Below are positions 21,112 to 29,684 of a stretch of 36,962 bases of DNA, one piece after another. Each line of letters starts with the position of its first letter. The stretch's first letter is position 1. The notes below the pieces were generated by a model, which searched no databases, was not told where the DNA came from, and worked only from the letters and a program-made list of their open reading frames with translations. Made by a program: the position numbers and the translations under genes. Source of the stretch: a virus; the IMG/VR virus record IMGVR_UViG_3300034012_000681, positions 1 to 36,962 of that record; one strand, written 5' to 3'.

Positions 21112-22667
21112 GCCAGGCGCTACAAGTCAATACGATTTCTGCACCAGGCTTTTTTGGCCTGAACACTCAAGATTCGCCGATGGATTTGGCGGCGGGTTTT
21201 GCGCTGCAAGCCACCAATTGCGTTATCGATCAGTACGGCCGCATCGGCGCTCGCAAAGGCTGGTCGAAAGTTAATTCGTCGTCTGGCAACTTAGGGGCGA
21301 ATAATGTCGGCGTGATCCACGAATTGGTCGGCGCGGATGGGGCGTATACGATTCTGTTTGCCGGCAACAATAAGTTATTCAAGCTCGATGGTAGCAACGC
21401 CGTCGTCGAGTTAACTTATGGTGGTGGCGGCACAGCACCGACGATCACGGCCAACAACTGGCAATGCGCGTCGCTAAACGGCATAACGTACTTTTTTCAG
21501 ACCGGCCACGATCCGTTAATTTACGATCCTGCGGTAAGCACCACAACCTATCGCCGTGTTTCTGAAAAGACAGGTTACGCTGCTACGGTACCTTCTGCGG
21601 ATTGCGTTATCTCAGCTTACGGTCGTCTTTGGGCGGCTAATACGGCAGGCAATAAACAGACGCTGTATTTTTCCGACTTAATTGCAGGCCACGTCTGGTC
21701 AACCGGCACAGCGGGGTCGCTTAATGTCAATACCGTATGGCCAAATGGGCCAGATGAGATTGTTGCGTTAGCTGCGCATAACGGATTCTTGTTCATTTTT
21801 GGTAAGCGACAAATTCTGGTTTACCAGGGCGCAACAGCCCCATCAACAATGTCGCTCTATGACACGGTAGGGGGTATCGGCTGCATTGCCCGCGACTCAG
21901 TACAGAATACCAACACGGACGTTGTGTTTTTGTCGAACAGCGGTGTACGGTCGGTGTTACGCACGATTCAAGAAAAGTCTGCGCCGTTTCGTGACTTAAG
22001 CAAAAATGTTCGTAATGATCTTGTGCAAATGGCAGCGGGCGAAACCCCAGCTAGCATTAAAGCGGTTTATTCAGAGATAAATGCGTTTTACTTGATTACG
22101 TTTCCTACAGCTAATTTTGTCTATGTTTTCGATACGCGCGGCGTTTTAGAAGATGGATCATCTAGGGTAACGACTTGGCGCGACATTGCACCTACAGCTT
22201 TATTGTCACGGCGCAACGGCGATTTGCTAATAGGCAAGAATGGGTACATAGGTAAATACAACGGATATTTAGATGATACAGACACTTATCGTTTGTACTA
22301 CTACACCAATCAAGCGGATTTGGGTGATCAAGCCGTCACATCTATATTAAAACGGATCGGCGTTGTAGTTGTTGGCGGAACTAACCAACCTCTCACTATA
22401 AAATGGTCATTTGATTTTAGTGAAAATTTTTACTCTCAAAACGTACAGATACCGACGCAAACTATATCCGAGTACGGCATTGCTGAGTACGGCGCGAATG
22501 GTGTTCCGGTAGCACAGTACGCTGGCGGTATCGCCCTGCAAACACTTTACGCGCAAGGTTCTGGGTCAGGACGTATTGTGCAGACAGGTTATGAAGCAGA
22601 AATTAACGCTTCCGAGTTGTCTATACAAAAGATTGAAATTCTCACTAAGAATGGGCGAGTAACATGA
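21108..22667 (+). CDS. Neck/tail stabilisation protein, P22 gp10-like
   Basis: This 519-aa protein starts near FFGLNTQDSPMDLAAGFALQATNCVIDQYGRIGARKGW. This is a typical beginning of gp10-like DNA-stabilisation proteins, which form the tail hub below gp4. The middle contains beta-propeller-like repeats with short hydrophobic strands (YFFQTGHDPLIYDP, LWAANTAGNKQTLYFSD, FLFIFGKRQILVYQG). It overlaps its neighbours by ATGA on both sides. The codon composition becomes AT-richer in the last third, similar to the tail gene that follows. Confidence 0.78.
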   Translation: MSQALQVNTISAPGFFGLNTQDSPMDLAAGFALQATNCVIDQYGRIGARKGWSKVNSSSGNLGANNVGVIHELVGADGAYTILFAGNNKLFKLDGSNAVVELTYGGGGTAPTITANNWQCASLNGITYFFQTGHDPLIYDPAVSTTTYRRVSEKTGYAATVPSADCVISAYGRLWAANTAGNKQTLYFSDLIAGHVWSTGTAGSLNVNTVWPNGPDEIVALAAHNGFLFIFGKRQILVYQGATAPSTMSLYDTVGGIGCIARDSVQNTNTDVVFLSNSGVRSVLRTIQEKSAPFRDLSKNVRNDLVQMAAGETPASIKAVYSEINAFYLITFPTANFVYVFDTRGVLEDGSSRVTTWRDIAPTALLSRRNGDLLIGKNGYIGKYNGYLDDTDTYRLYYYTNQADLGDQAVTSILKRIGVVVVGGTNQPLTIKWSFDFSENFYSQNVQIPTQTISEYGIAEYGANGVPVAQYAGGIALQTLYAQGSGSGRIVQTGYEAEINASELSIQKIEILTKNGRVT

Positions 22668-23596
22668 GTAACTATGTAAAAAGTACAGACTTCGCGTCAA
22701 AAGATTCTTTGGCGTCTGGCAACGCTGCCAAGATTGTCAAAGGTACTGAGATTGATACGGAGTTCAATAATATTGCTACTGCGGTAGCTACTAAAGCCGA
22801 CCTTGCATCGCCTACATTTACCGGCACCGTTACTGCTGGCACGGCAATCATAGCGACAGCAACAATTAGCGGCGGGTCTATTACCGGCATAACAGACTTA
22901 ACAGTTGCAGATGGTGGCACCGGCGCGTCTACTGCGGCTAACGCCCGGGTCAACCTTGGTACTGTTGCCGATACAGCCTCTAACGGTATTGCCGTAAGAA
23001 CAGCAGCCAACACGCTAACGCCTAGGGCTATTACTGCTGGGACTGGTATTACCGTAACTGATGGTGACGGCGTATCTGGAAACCCAACGATTACTAATTC
23101 AGGTGTTACTAGTGTCAATGGTAATACTGGTGCTGTAACTACACCGGTACGCGGTACAGAAGTATTTGCTTCAGGAACAGAAGTAAACTTTACTAGCATT
23201 CCTTCGACAGTAAGCCGAATTACTATACTGTTTAGCGAGGTAAGCACAAGTGGAACCAGCCGTATTCAGGTTCAACTTGGCGATAGTGGCGGTATTGAAA
23301 CTACTGGATACTCTGGGGCAGTAGGTAATAGGGGTGGTGAAAACTTTAATTCTGCGGGTTTTCAGGTTACAAGAGGGCAACTATCTGGTTTAACTGGATC
23401 GGGGTTAATGACTATTTGCTTACTTGGAAGTAATACTTTTGTGTGTGGTGGCACATGGGCATCATCATCATCAGATTCACCAAACTTTTTTTCCGGATCA
23501 AAAACCTTATCCGACACGCTTACCCAGCTAAGAATTACGACAGTTAACGGTACAGACCTGTTTGACGCTGGCACAATCAACATACTTTATGACTAA
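22664..23596 (+). CDS. Tail fibre/appendage protein (310 aa)
   Basis: The N-terminal 50 residues (YVKSTDFASKDSLASGNAAKIVKGTEIDTEFNNI, split here only by my reading) match the common virion-attachment start of phage tail fibres. Residues 50-155 are beta repeats including LTVADGGTGAST, the same GGTG motif as in the large fibre at 13439. The C-terminal 150 residues begin at EVFASGTEVNFTSIPS and form a separate receptor-type beta domain ending in FDAGTINILYD. It probably sits on the tail hub. Two fibre-like genes in separate places suggest two adsorption structures or a fibre built from two parts. Confidence 0.78.
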   Translation: MSNYVKSTDFASKDSLASGNAAKIVKGTEIDTEFNNIATAVATKADLASPTFTGTVTAGTAIIATATISGGSITGITDLTVADGGTGASTAANARVNLGTVADTASNGIAVRTAANTLTPRAITAGTGITVTDGDGVSGNPTITNSGVTSVNGNTGAVTTPVRGTEVFASGTEVNFTSIPSTVSRITILFSEVSTSGTSRIQVQLGDSGGIETTGYSGAVGNRGGENFNSAGFQVTRGQLSGLTGSGLMTICLLGSNTFVCGGTWASSSSDSPNFFSGSKTLSDTLTQLRITTVNGTDLFDAGTINILYD

Positions 23597-23598
23597 CC

Positions 23599-23667
23599 AT
23601 GGAAAACCTACTTTCACAATTTGCCGTAAATATTGGTGGAAAGCATTTATCGTGGGTAAATAGTTAA
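23599..23667 (+). CDS. Possible 22-aa ORF or gene remnant
   Basis: MENLLSQFAVNIGGKHLSWVNS is encoded between the tail gene and the cupin gene. There is no ribosome site, and the length is near chance. It might be the degraded start of a lost gene. Only weak support. Confidence 0.15.
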   Translation: MENLLSQFAVNIGGKHLSWVNS

Positions 23668-23670
23668 GCT

Positions 23671-23991
23671 ATGTCAGTAGATATTTTACTCAACGGAATA
23701 ACACACCATTTTTCCGATGGGTTGTACGCCAAAGAGATTCATGTTGGCGCAGGGCAGGCGATATTGAAGCATACGCATGATTTTAGCCACTTGTCGATTC
23801 TGGCTAAGGGTAAGGTGGCGGTACTGGTAGGCGACGATATTCAAATTGTGAGCGCGCCTGCCTGTCTTGAGATTAAAGCGGGCATCACGCACGGCGTGAA
23901 GGCGATTGAAGATTGTGTTTGGTTTTGTATCCACGCAACGGATGAAAAAGACCCGGCGAACGTGGATAACGTGTTGATTAAAGGAGAATGA
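23671..23991 (+). CDS. Cupin-fold protein (106 aa)
   Basis: The sequence has the cupin pattern: a first metal-site motif with KHTHDFSHLSILAKGKVAVLVGDD (split histidines and a glycine turn) and a second with IKAGITHGVKAIEDCVWFCIHAT. The expected fold is a single small beta barrel that may bind a metal or a sugar. Similar cupins turn up beside tail genes in podoviruses, and the function is not established. It lies between the second fibre gene and the ejection proteins, where sugar modification or binding would make sense. Confidence 0.78.
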   Translation: MSVDILLNGITHHFSDGLYAKEIHVGAGQAILKHTHDFSHLSILAKGKVAVLVGDDIQIVSAPACLEIKAGITHGVKAIEDCVWFCIHATDEKDPANVDNVLIKGE

Positions 23992-23992
23992 C

Positions 23993-25090
23993 ATGCCTGT
24001 TACCGCCGCGCTTATATCGGCAGGGGGTGGACTACTTGGTAGCGCCATGCAATCAAGATCCGCTCGGAAAGCCGCGCAGGCTTCTGCCGACGCGCAAATT
24101 CAAGCCGCGCGGATTGCTGCTGAAGAAGCGCGGTTTCGGCCGGTAGGCATCACAACGCGATTCGGCCAAAGCCAGTTCACCACTGGCCGCGACGGCCGTG
24201 TATCGGGCGCATCCTATACGCTGGCACCTGAACTCCGCGCTTATCAAAATGAACTGCTGGGTATGGCTGGCGGCACCGGGCTTGATTATCTAGCTCAAGC
24301 GCCAGGACTGTATGCCCCGATGACTGACGCTGCTAGTCGGCTATTCGGTTTGGGTGAGCGTTATTTGGCCGAGTCGCCAGCCGACGTAGCACAACGCTAT
24401 ATGACCTCGCAGCTCGACATCTTGGCGCCGCAACGTGAGCGTCAGTTGGCCGCATTGCGTAATCAAGAATTCCAAACAGGCCGCACTGGTTTAGCCGTCG
24501 GCGCGACTGGTTTTCGCCCAGGCGGCGGTGTAGGGCTTTCAGCAACGAATCCAGAGATGGAGGCGTACTACAACGCGATCGCACAGCAAGATGCAGAGCT
24601 GGCCGCTAGAGCGCAGACAGAAGGGCAGCGTCAGTTGGCCTTTGGCACTACGCTGTTCGGCACCGGTGCTGATTTGCTGGGCGGCTACCAGCGCGGTCTG
24701 GTCGGCTCACTTGCACCGTTCCAAAGCTACCTCGGCGCAGCAGGTGATATCGAGGCGTTAGGGCGTCAGCCACTCGAGATCGGCGCGTCGTTAGGTGGTG
24801 GTAGCGCAGCGGCAGCACAGGCGCTGTTAACTGGCGGCACGAACGCGGCGCAAACGATGCAGGCAGCGAATGCGTTGAACCCGACTGCATCGTTCTTGCA
24901 AGGATTGGGCACTAATCAACAATTGACTTCAGGGGTAGGAAACTACTTGACGAACTTGTTTAGCGGCGCAGGTAGCCCAGCGTATAACCGTACACAGCTA
25001 AGAAGTGAAAATGTGCCGGGCGGTTTTCCTACTACCTACTTTGATTCAGCTAACCGTAACCCGCAAAATCAAGGCTACGGGTACTACTAA
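23993..25090 (+). CDS. Ejection/internal virion protein, small (365 aa)
   Basis: AAAGGAG precedes the ATG. The product begins MPVTAALISAGGGLLGSAMQSRSARKAAQASADAQ, a glycine-rich hydrophobic segment followed by a helix rich in Ala, Arg and Gln. This is characteristic of the smallest internal core or ejection protein of podoviruses (T7 gp14/P22 gp7 in role). It continues with Ala/Gly/Gln-rich segments and ends in Gly/Tyr/Asn residues (NPQNQGYGYY). It would enter the host envelope at infection to form a DNA channel. Homology is inferred from composition, position and the N-terminus. Confidence 0.7.
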   Translation: MPVTAALISAGGGLLGSAMQSRSARKAAQASADAQIQAARIAAEEARFRPVGITTRFGQSQFTTGRDGRVSGASYTLAPELRAYQNELLGMAGGTGLDYLAQAPGLYAPMTDAASRLFGLGERYLAESPADVAQRYMTSQLDILAPQRERQLAALRNQEFQTGRTGLAVGATGFRPGGGVGLSATNPEMEAYYNAIAQQDAELAARAQTEGQRQLAFGTTLFGTGADLLGGYQRGLVGSLAPFQSYLGAAGDIEALGRQPLEIGASLGGGSAAAAQALLTGGTNAAQTMQAANALNPTASFLQGLGTNQQLTSGVGNYLTNLFSGAGSPAYNRTQLRSENVPGGFPTTYFDSANRNPQNQGYGYY

Positions 25091-25117
25091 GAACGCAGTG
25101 ACGAATTAGGAGCCATC

Positions 25118-26698
25118 ATGGCAAGCGAAATTTTAGGTCTATTCACCTCGCCTGAGATGTACCAACAGCAGCAAGACCTGATGATGCAACGTCAGGCTGC
25201 GGAGCTCGCACAGCTTGATCCGTATCAGAGCATCCGCTTCAGCGCGATCCGTGCGGGTCAGCAGTTCGGCCGCGGTTTGGCTGGTCTGCTGGGCGCGGAA
25301 GACCCACAGTTGCGCATGATCAGCGCGCGCCAGTCGGTGCTGGGTGGGCTTGACCTATCAAGCCCAGAAGCTATTTTTTCTGCTGCGCGGCAACTATCCG
25401 GTATGCGTGATCCACAAGGTGCGTTGGCATTAGCGGAGTATGGTCGTAAAGTGCAGGGTGACAAAGCCTTGGCTGAACAGCGTACGCGTGAAAGAACGTC
25501 GCCCGCACTGCTGGCGGCTGCGCGCATCCGAGAGTTAGAATCAGGAAAACAAAAACTCATAGCCGAAGGTGCTTCTGCGGACAGCCCTGAACTTAAACTT
25601 ATTGACACGGAAATAAGTGACTTGCGGCGTGGCGGCAGAGCTGACGGAGGAGGTACAAACGAGCAAAAGAATGCCTTTGCTTTAGCCTCTCTAAAAGGTG
25701 AACCTGGTTCAGAAGCGTTTAATACTGAATATGCAAAACAGCTCCCGCTAATGCTAGGAAAAGGCGGAGCTAAAGACGCCGATAAACAGCTAGTTTTAGC
25801 TGACGCTATAGTTGATTTAGAAAAACAAATACGCAATGCGCCTGACCCTAACTCCCCAGACGTAACGGACTTGAAGACCAAACTCGAAATACTGCGCGGT
25901 GGGCTAAGGAAAGATAAGCCAAATCTCACCGTTGTTGGTGAGGTAAAAACAGGGCCGGATAAAGGTAAAGCTGTATTTGTGGATGAAATGAAAGACGAAC
26001 AGTTTGTGTACGACGTTAAAGACGGTAAACAAGTCCGCAAACCGTTTGTTGGAGATGTTGATCGGATTACAACTCAAGTTACAGCGACTGCTACTTCTTC
26101 ACTTCCTTCTGGGCCAAAACAAGTAGTTGAAGGGTTAGCTAAATTAGACGTTGAAGAGATAGCTATAGCTAGAGCAAACAAACGCAATGCTGTGGCAAGT
26201 AACACCGCACTTGCGCGGCTTGCTGATCTTGATAGTCGAGGTTTAATAGGTGGATCTTTTGCCGCAAACCGTGTAGGCGCGGCTAACTTTTTAAACTCGT
26301 TAGGTTTAATTAGTAAAAGTGATGCTGACACGCTGTCTAGATCAGAGCAGTTTCAAAAATCAGCTTCGGATCTTATTTTACAAAGTATGGGCGGGAAGTT
26401 GGGCGGAGGCATATCTAATGTCGACCTAGAATTTGTTAAGGGTGTTGTTCCTCGCTTAGAAAACAGCGCTTCTGCTAGACGTGAGCTAATAGATTATTTA
26501 AGAGATAGAAATAGCGCGATAATTAAAGAAGCTGACTCCGCAGAAAATTATTTGCGTAAGAATCAGTCGCTTTCAGGCTATACGCCTACATACACCGGCA
26601 TATTTACTGGCCCCAGCAGCGTTGGTGGGACATTAACTAATATGACTGATGCCCAGTTAAAAGCTGAACGCGCTAGGCTGACCGGAGGTAAAAAATAA
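25118..26698 (+). CDS. Ejection/internal virion protein (526 aa), mosaic composition
   Basis: TAGGAGCCATC precedes the ATG. Residues 1-135 are Gln/Ala/Leu-rich helices (MYQQQQDLMMQRQAAELAQL), compatible with an internal virion protein. From about 25530 the codon use changes to AT-rich codons (TTA, AGA, GCT, AAA) until the stop, and the next gene returns to GC-rich codons. The C-terminal part contains a helical domain (VDLEFVKGVVPRLENSASARRELIDYLRDR). Members of this role often gain lysozyme domains, but none is visible. Location between two other ejection-type proteins supports the role. Confidence 0.65.
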   Translation: MASEILGLFTSPEMYQQQQDLMMQRQAAELAQLDPYQSIRFSAIRAGQQFGRGLAGLLGAEDPQLRMISARQSVLGGLDLSSPEAIFSAARQLSGMRDPQGALALAEYGRKVQGDKALAEQRTRERTSPALLAAARIRELESGKQKLIAEGASADSPELKLIDTEISDLRRGGRADGGGTNEQKNAFALASLKGEPGSEAFNTEYAKQLPLMLGKGGAKDADKQLVLADAIVDLEKQIRNAPDPNSPDVTDLKTKLEILRGGLRKDKPNLTVVGEVKTGPDKGKAVFVDEMKDEQFVYDVKDGKQVRKPFVGDVDRITTQVTATATSSLPSGPKQVVEGLAKLDVEEIAIARANKRNAVASNTALARLADLDSRGLIGGSFAANRVGAANFLNSLGLISKSDADTLSRSEQFQKSASDLILQSMGGKLGGGISNVDLEFVKGVVPRLENSASARRELIDYLRDRNSAIIKEADSAENYLRKNQSLSGYTPTYTGIFTGPSSVGGTLTNMTDAQLKAERARLTGGKK

Positions 26699-28824
26699 TG
26701 GCACAGACACCTACACTGGAGGAAGTTGAAGCCGAAATGCGCCGGCGCGGTCTATTGACCGTAAGCGGCTCAGTGATGGACGAGCCAGGAACGACGCTTA
26801 AAGAGTTTCAGAATTTTGGTGAGTCGTTATTTAAAGGTGGCGCTAAAGGCGTTGTCGACATCCTTGGTGGTTGGGGAAATCTGTACGATTACCTTAAGAA
26901 AAGTAACGATCCTAATGCGTTCTCTTCTGCAGGTATGGTGCGCGGCATACGTAATTTGACCGGCATAGATTTGCTTTCGATACCCGGTTACAAAGGCGCG
27001 TATGAGTTTTCATCCGCCGGCACGCCAGCAGCCGCGCTAACGGCAGTTGGTGTTCCCGGCTTGTTTGGCCGCACTAAGATGGGTGTTGCAGGCGAATATG
27101 GTGTTGGTGGCACAACAGGTCTTTTCGCCGGCACGGTAGCGCCAGAAAGTCCTGCCGCACAACTTGCTTTGGGTATGTCGCCTTACGCTGCAAAGGCTAG
27201 TTACCTAGGCGCGCAGCGCGCATTGACACAACCACGCGTTACGATGCCATCAGTAGCAGAGACAAGTGAGCTGCTTAGTGTTGGCCGACTGACGCCAGGC
27301 GAAGCGGCGCTAGACCGCCAGCAGTTAGCCATTGAAGCGAGAACCGAGTCGTCAACGCGTAGCGGACAAGCGCCCATTGCGTTTCGTCAAGGGCAAGCCA
27401 TCGACGTCGAAGGGTTTCTTGATCGGCTATTTCAACGCTCTGCTGGCGCGCCAGTCACGCTTCAGCGGGCAGAAGCCGCGACTCAAGCAGTCTATGATGC
27501 GTTTCAGAATTACGGCAAGGCGCTGTCGTCCAAATTACGCGGCGACGCTAAGAAAGACTTCAACGCGGCCAAGTCAGCCGGCGGCATGATCGACACTTCA
27601 CCAGTCGTCGATAAAGTCCGCCAGCAACTCGCGACTATTGCGCCAGAAGAACCTGGCTTTGCCCAGCTAAAATCGTCGTTAGAGCGTATCCTGACTGAGT
27701 ACGTTGAGCCGGGCAAACCTGCGACGACTACAACATCAACTGTGCTTGGCCCAGGCGGTACACCGGCGAGTACGATCGTAACGCCCGCGACACCGGATGT
27801 CATTCGATCGATTGATATCAAACGACTGCAAGATAACTTGGCTATATGGGGCGACGCCGCCTATTCGGGTAAGGCCACGATTGGCGGCAGCAATATCTTT
27901 GAAGGCGTAGCGCCAGGCAAAGCTAAAGGCATTGCCATGAACGTATTGCGTGGGTTCAAGGAATCCTTAGACGCGGCCATTCAAAATAAGGTACCCGGCG
28001 CGGACAAACTGCTTCAGGCGCGCGACAACTTTGCGGCCAACCTCCGTCGCATTGAAGAGTTCTCTGACCGACCACTTACAAAAGCTTTTGATAAGGCTAA
28101 CGTAACGGAATTGGTGCCAGAACAAGTTTTGGCTAGGCTGAAAAAATTGCCGGAATCGCAGCAGAACTTCTTAGTTCAAGTTATGTCGGCGCATCCTAAC
28201 CCGCAAGTAACGTCGGTGTTGGACACGGTACGTCGCAGTGCTTTAGATGACGTACTGACACAAGGCCGCGCTAGTGGGTCGGCGCTTGACCCGGCGGTAA
28301 GTATCGACAATATGCTGAAAGCCTTACAGAAAAAGGGTGACTTAGCGGCGCTGTTCCCTAACGCGGCTGATTTAAAAGAAGCCCAGTTAGCTGTGAAATA
28401 CATGCAGCGCGTGTTGTCCAGACAAACCGCAGCGGGCACCGCAGGCCCGTCTGCCGGCACGGTCTATAGCGTATCACGCGGCGCCGGCGCCACTGCTACG
28501 CAAAGTCTGTTGCTTAAAGAAGCTGGTGCTTTGGTTGACGCACTAATTGCCAGCCCAGAAGCATTCTCTCGAGTATTGTTCGAGGGCAACAACCGTAAAC
28601 TGTTGCTAGATTTGGCTAAAGGAAAAACCAAGGGTGAGAAAGCCTACAACGCAATACAGACGCTTGGTAAAGGAGTGGCGATTACTGGCGCGCGCGGTGG
28701 TCCAATGGTGGATGTAATGCAGCCTAATCTGCCGGCTGAAGTAGCGGCGCCTGAAGCGGCCCCTGAACCGTCTTTGTTGGATATTGAAGAAGAGATGCGT
28801 CGTCGCGGTATTTCTATGGAGTAA
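26698..28824 (+). CDS. Ejection/internal virion protein, large (708 aa)
   Basis: The product starts MAQTPTLEEVEAEMRRRGLL and ends SLLDIEEEMRRRGISME, so the same short helix motif marks both ends. Residues about 40-190 are Gly/Ala-rich with hydrophobic stretches, and the rest is helical with Ala/Gln/Lys. It lies in the position of the large ejection protein. The start codon overlaps the previous stop (TAATG). The stop is in frame with the next gene, with only one AAA codon between stop and the apparent ATT start, so readthrough would give a fusion. Confidence 0.7.
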   Translation: MAQTPTLEEVEAEMRRRGLLTVSGSVMDEPGTTLKEFQNFGESLFKGGAKGVVDILGGWGNLYDYLKKSNDPNAFSSAGMVRGIRNLTGIDLLSIPGYKGAYEFSSAGTPAAALTAVGVPGLFGRTKMGVAGEYGVGGTTGLFAGTVAPESPAAQLALGMSPYAAKASYLGAQRALTQPRVTMPSVAETSELLSVGRLTPGEAALDRQQLAIEARTESSTRSGQAPIAFRQGQAIDVEGFLDRLFQRSAGAPVTLQRAEAATQAVYDAFQNYGKALSSKLRGDAKKDFNAAKSAGGMIDTSPVVDKVRQQLATIAPEEPGFAQLKSSLERILTEYVEPGKPATTTTSTVLGPGGTPASTIVTPATPDVIRSIDIKRLQDNLAIWGDAAYSGKATIGGSNIFEGVAPGKAKGIAMNVLRGFKESLDAAIQNKVPGADKLLQARDNFAANLRRIEEFSDRPLTKAFDKANVTELVPEQVLARLKKLPESQQNFLVQVMSAHPNPQVTSVLDTVRRSALDDVLTQGRASGSALDPAVSIDNMLKALQKKGDLAALFPNAADLKEAQLAVKYMQRVLSRQTAAGTAGPSAGTVYSVSRGAGATATQSLLLKEAGALVDALIASPEAFSRVLFEGNNRKLLLDLAKGKTKGEKAYNAIQTLGKGVAITGARGGPMVDVMQPNLPAEVAAPEAAPEPSLLDIEEEMRRRGISME

Positions 28825-28827
28825 AAA

Positions 28828-29523
28828 ATTGACCCACTAACCCTTCTTGCCGCTGCAAACGCCGCAGTCGCCGCGGTTAAGAAGGGCTGCCAGCTTTACA
28901 AGGACATCAAGGGCGCCAGCGGCGAGGTGTCAGAAGTACTGAAGGATTTGCGTGCGCAGTTCGATAAAGTAACGGGTGGCAATCCAACCGTCGAGCAGAA
29001 GCAGAAGTACAACGCCGAGGTGCAGCGCGTCCAGGAGATCGCCAAGGCCGACCCGAACGACGTGTACACCGAGATCGGTGACCAGTTGGGCGCGTTGATG
29101 GACAGTTATGACGCACTAAGCAAGGCGCTGTTGGCCGAGCAGATGGAGAGCAAAAAGGTCTACAAGGGTGAGGAAAGCGTTGGGCGCCGGGCGCTGCGCC
29201 GTATCATCATCACGACACGATTAGACGCCATGCTGGCTGAGATACGCGAAACGATGGTGTTCCGAGCGCCGCCAGAATTGGGGTCACTTTGGAGCAAGTT
29301 TGAGGAGATGTGGAAGACCATCGTGGCCGAGCAAGATCAGGCGCACGCAGAAGAGCTTAAACTGATTCAAATGGCGAGATGGCGACGCAAAAGAAAACTA
29401 GCGGAACTAAGGGCCAAAATAATATGGATTTCGGCAGTCGTTTTCGTAGTGCTGTGGGGAGTGGGTCTAATGTGGCTAACGACAAGAAGCGCGATGATGA
29501 AGACGTCCCTTGGTCACTACTAA
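28828..29523 (+). CDS. Coiled-coil protein with C-terminal membrane helix; apparent ATT start (231 aa)
   Basis: The frame has no ATG, GTG or TTG between the upstream stop (28822-28824) and a GTG at 28927. The codons before that GTG nevertheless encode a clean N-terminus, DPLTLLAAANAAVAAVKKG, of the form I expect for homologues beginning MDPLT. An ATT at 28828 takes the place of ATG, with GGAG (28818-28821) six bases upstream. I therefore start the gene at ATT. Residues 30-195 are charged helices; the C-terminus is basic (RWRRKRKLAELRAK) followed by a transmembrane helix (WISAVVFVVLWGVGLMWL). It may act at the membrane with the next gene, which overlaps it by 145 bases. Confidence 0.7.
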   Translation: MDPLTLLAAANAAVAAVKKGCQLYKDIKGASGEVSEVLKDLRAQFDKVTGGNPTVEQKQKYNAEVQRVQEIAKADPNDVYTEIGDQLGALMDSYDALSKALLAEQMESKKVYKGEESVGRRALRRIIITTRLDAMLAEIRETMVFRAPPELGSLWSKFEEMWKTIVAEQDQAHAEELKLIQMARWRRKRKLAELRAKIIWISAVVFVVLWGVGLMWLTTRSAMMKTSLGHY

Positions 29524-29684
29524 TCACCGTCATGGCAGTGCTACTGACTTTCTTTATCGTCATGCCCGTGTTGGCGTTCATGTACTACGACATGTATGTC
29601 GCAACGCAGGCGGCGGTGGCTGAAGTCAGGAAGATGAAAGAATTGCGACGTGAAATACTGGAAGAAAGGTTATACGGCAAATGA
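29379..29684 (+). CDS. Small membrane protein overlapping upstream gene (101 aa)
   Basis: The product has a disordered basic/acidic N-terminus (MATQKKTSGTKGQNN..., KKRDDEDVPW), one transmembrane helix (LLITVMAVLLTFFIVMPVLAFMYY) and a charged C-terminal helix (EVRKMKELRREILEERLYGK). The DVPWSLLITV...MPVLAFMYYDM stretch recurs in podoviruses ahead of the endolysin. Its first 145 bases are read in another frame as the end of the upstream membrane protein. GGCGAG precedes the ATG. It could be a holin-like or pinholin component. Confidence 0.75.
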   Translation: MATQKKTSGTKGQNNMDFGSRFRSAVGSGSNVANDKKRDDEDVPWSLLITVMAVLLTFFIVMPVLAFMYYDMYVATQAAVAEVRKMKELRREILEERLYGK

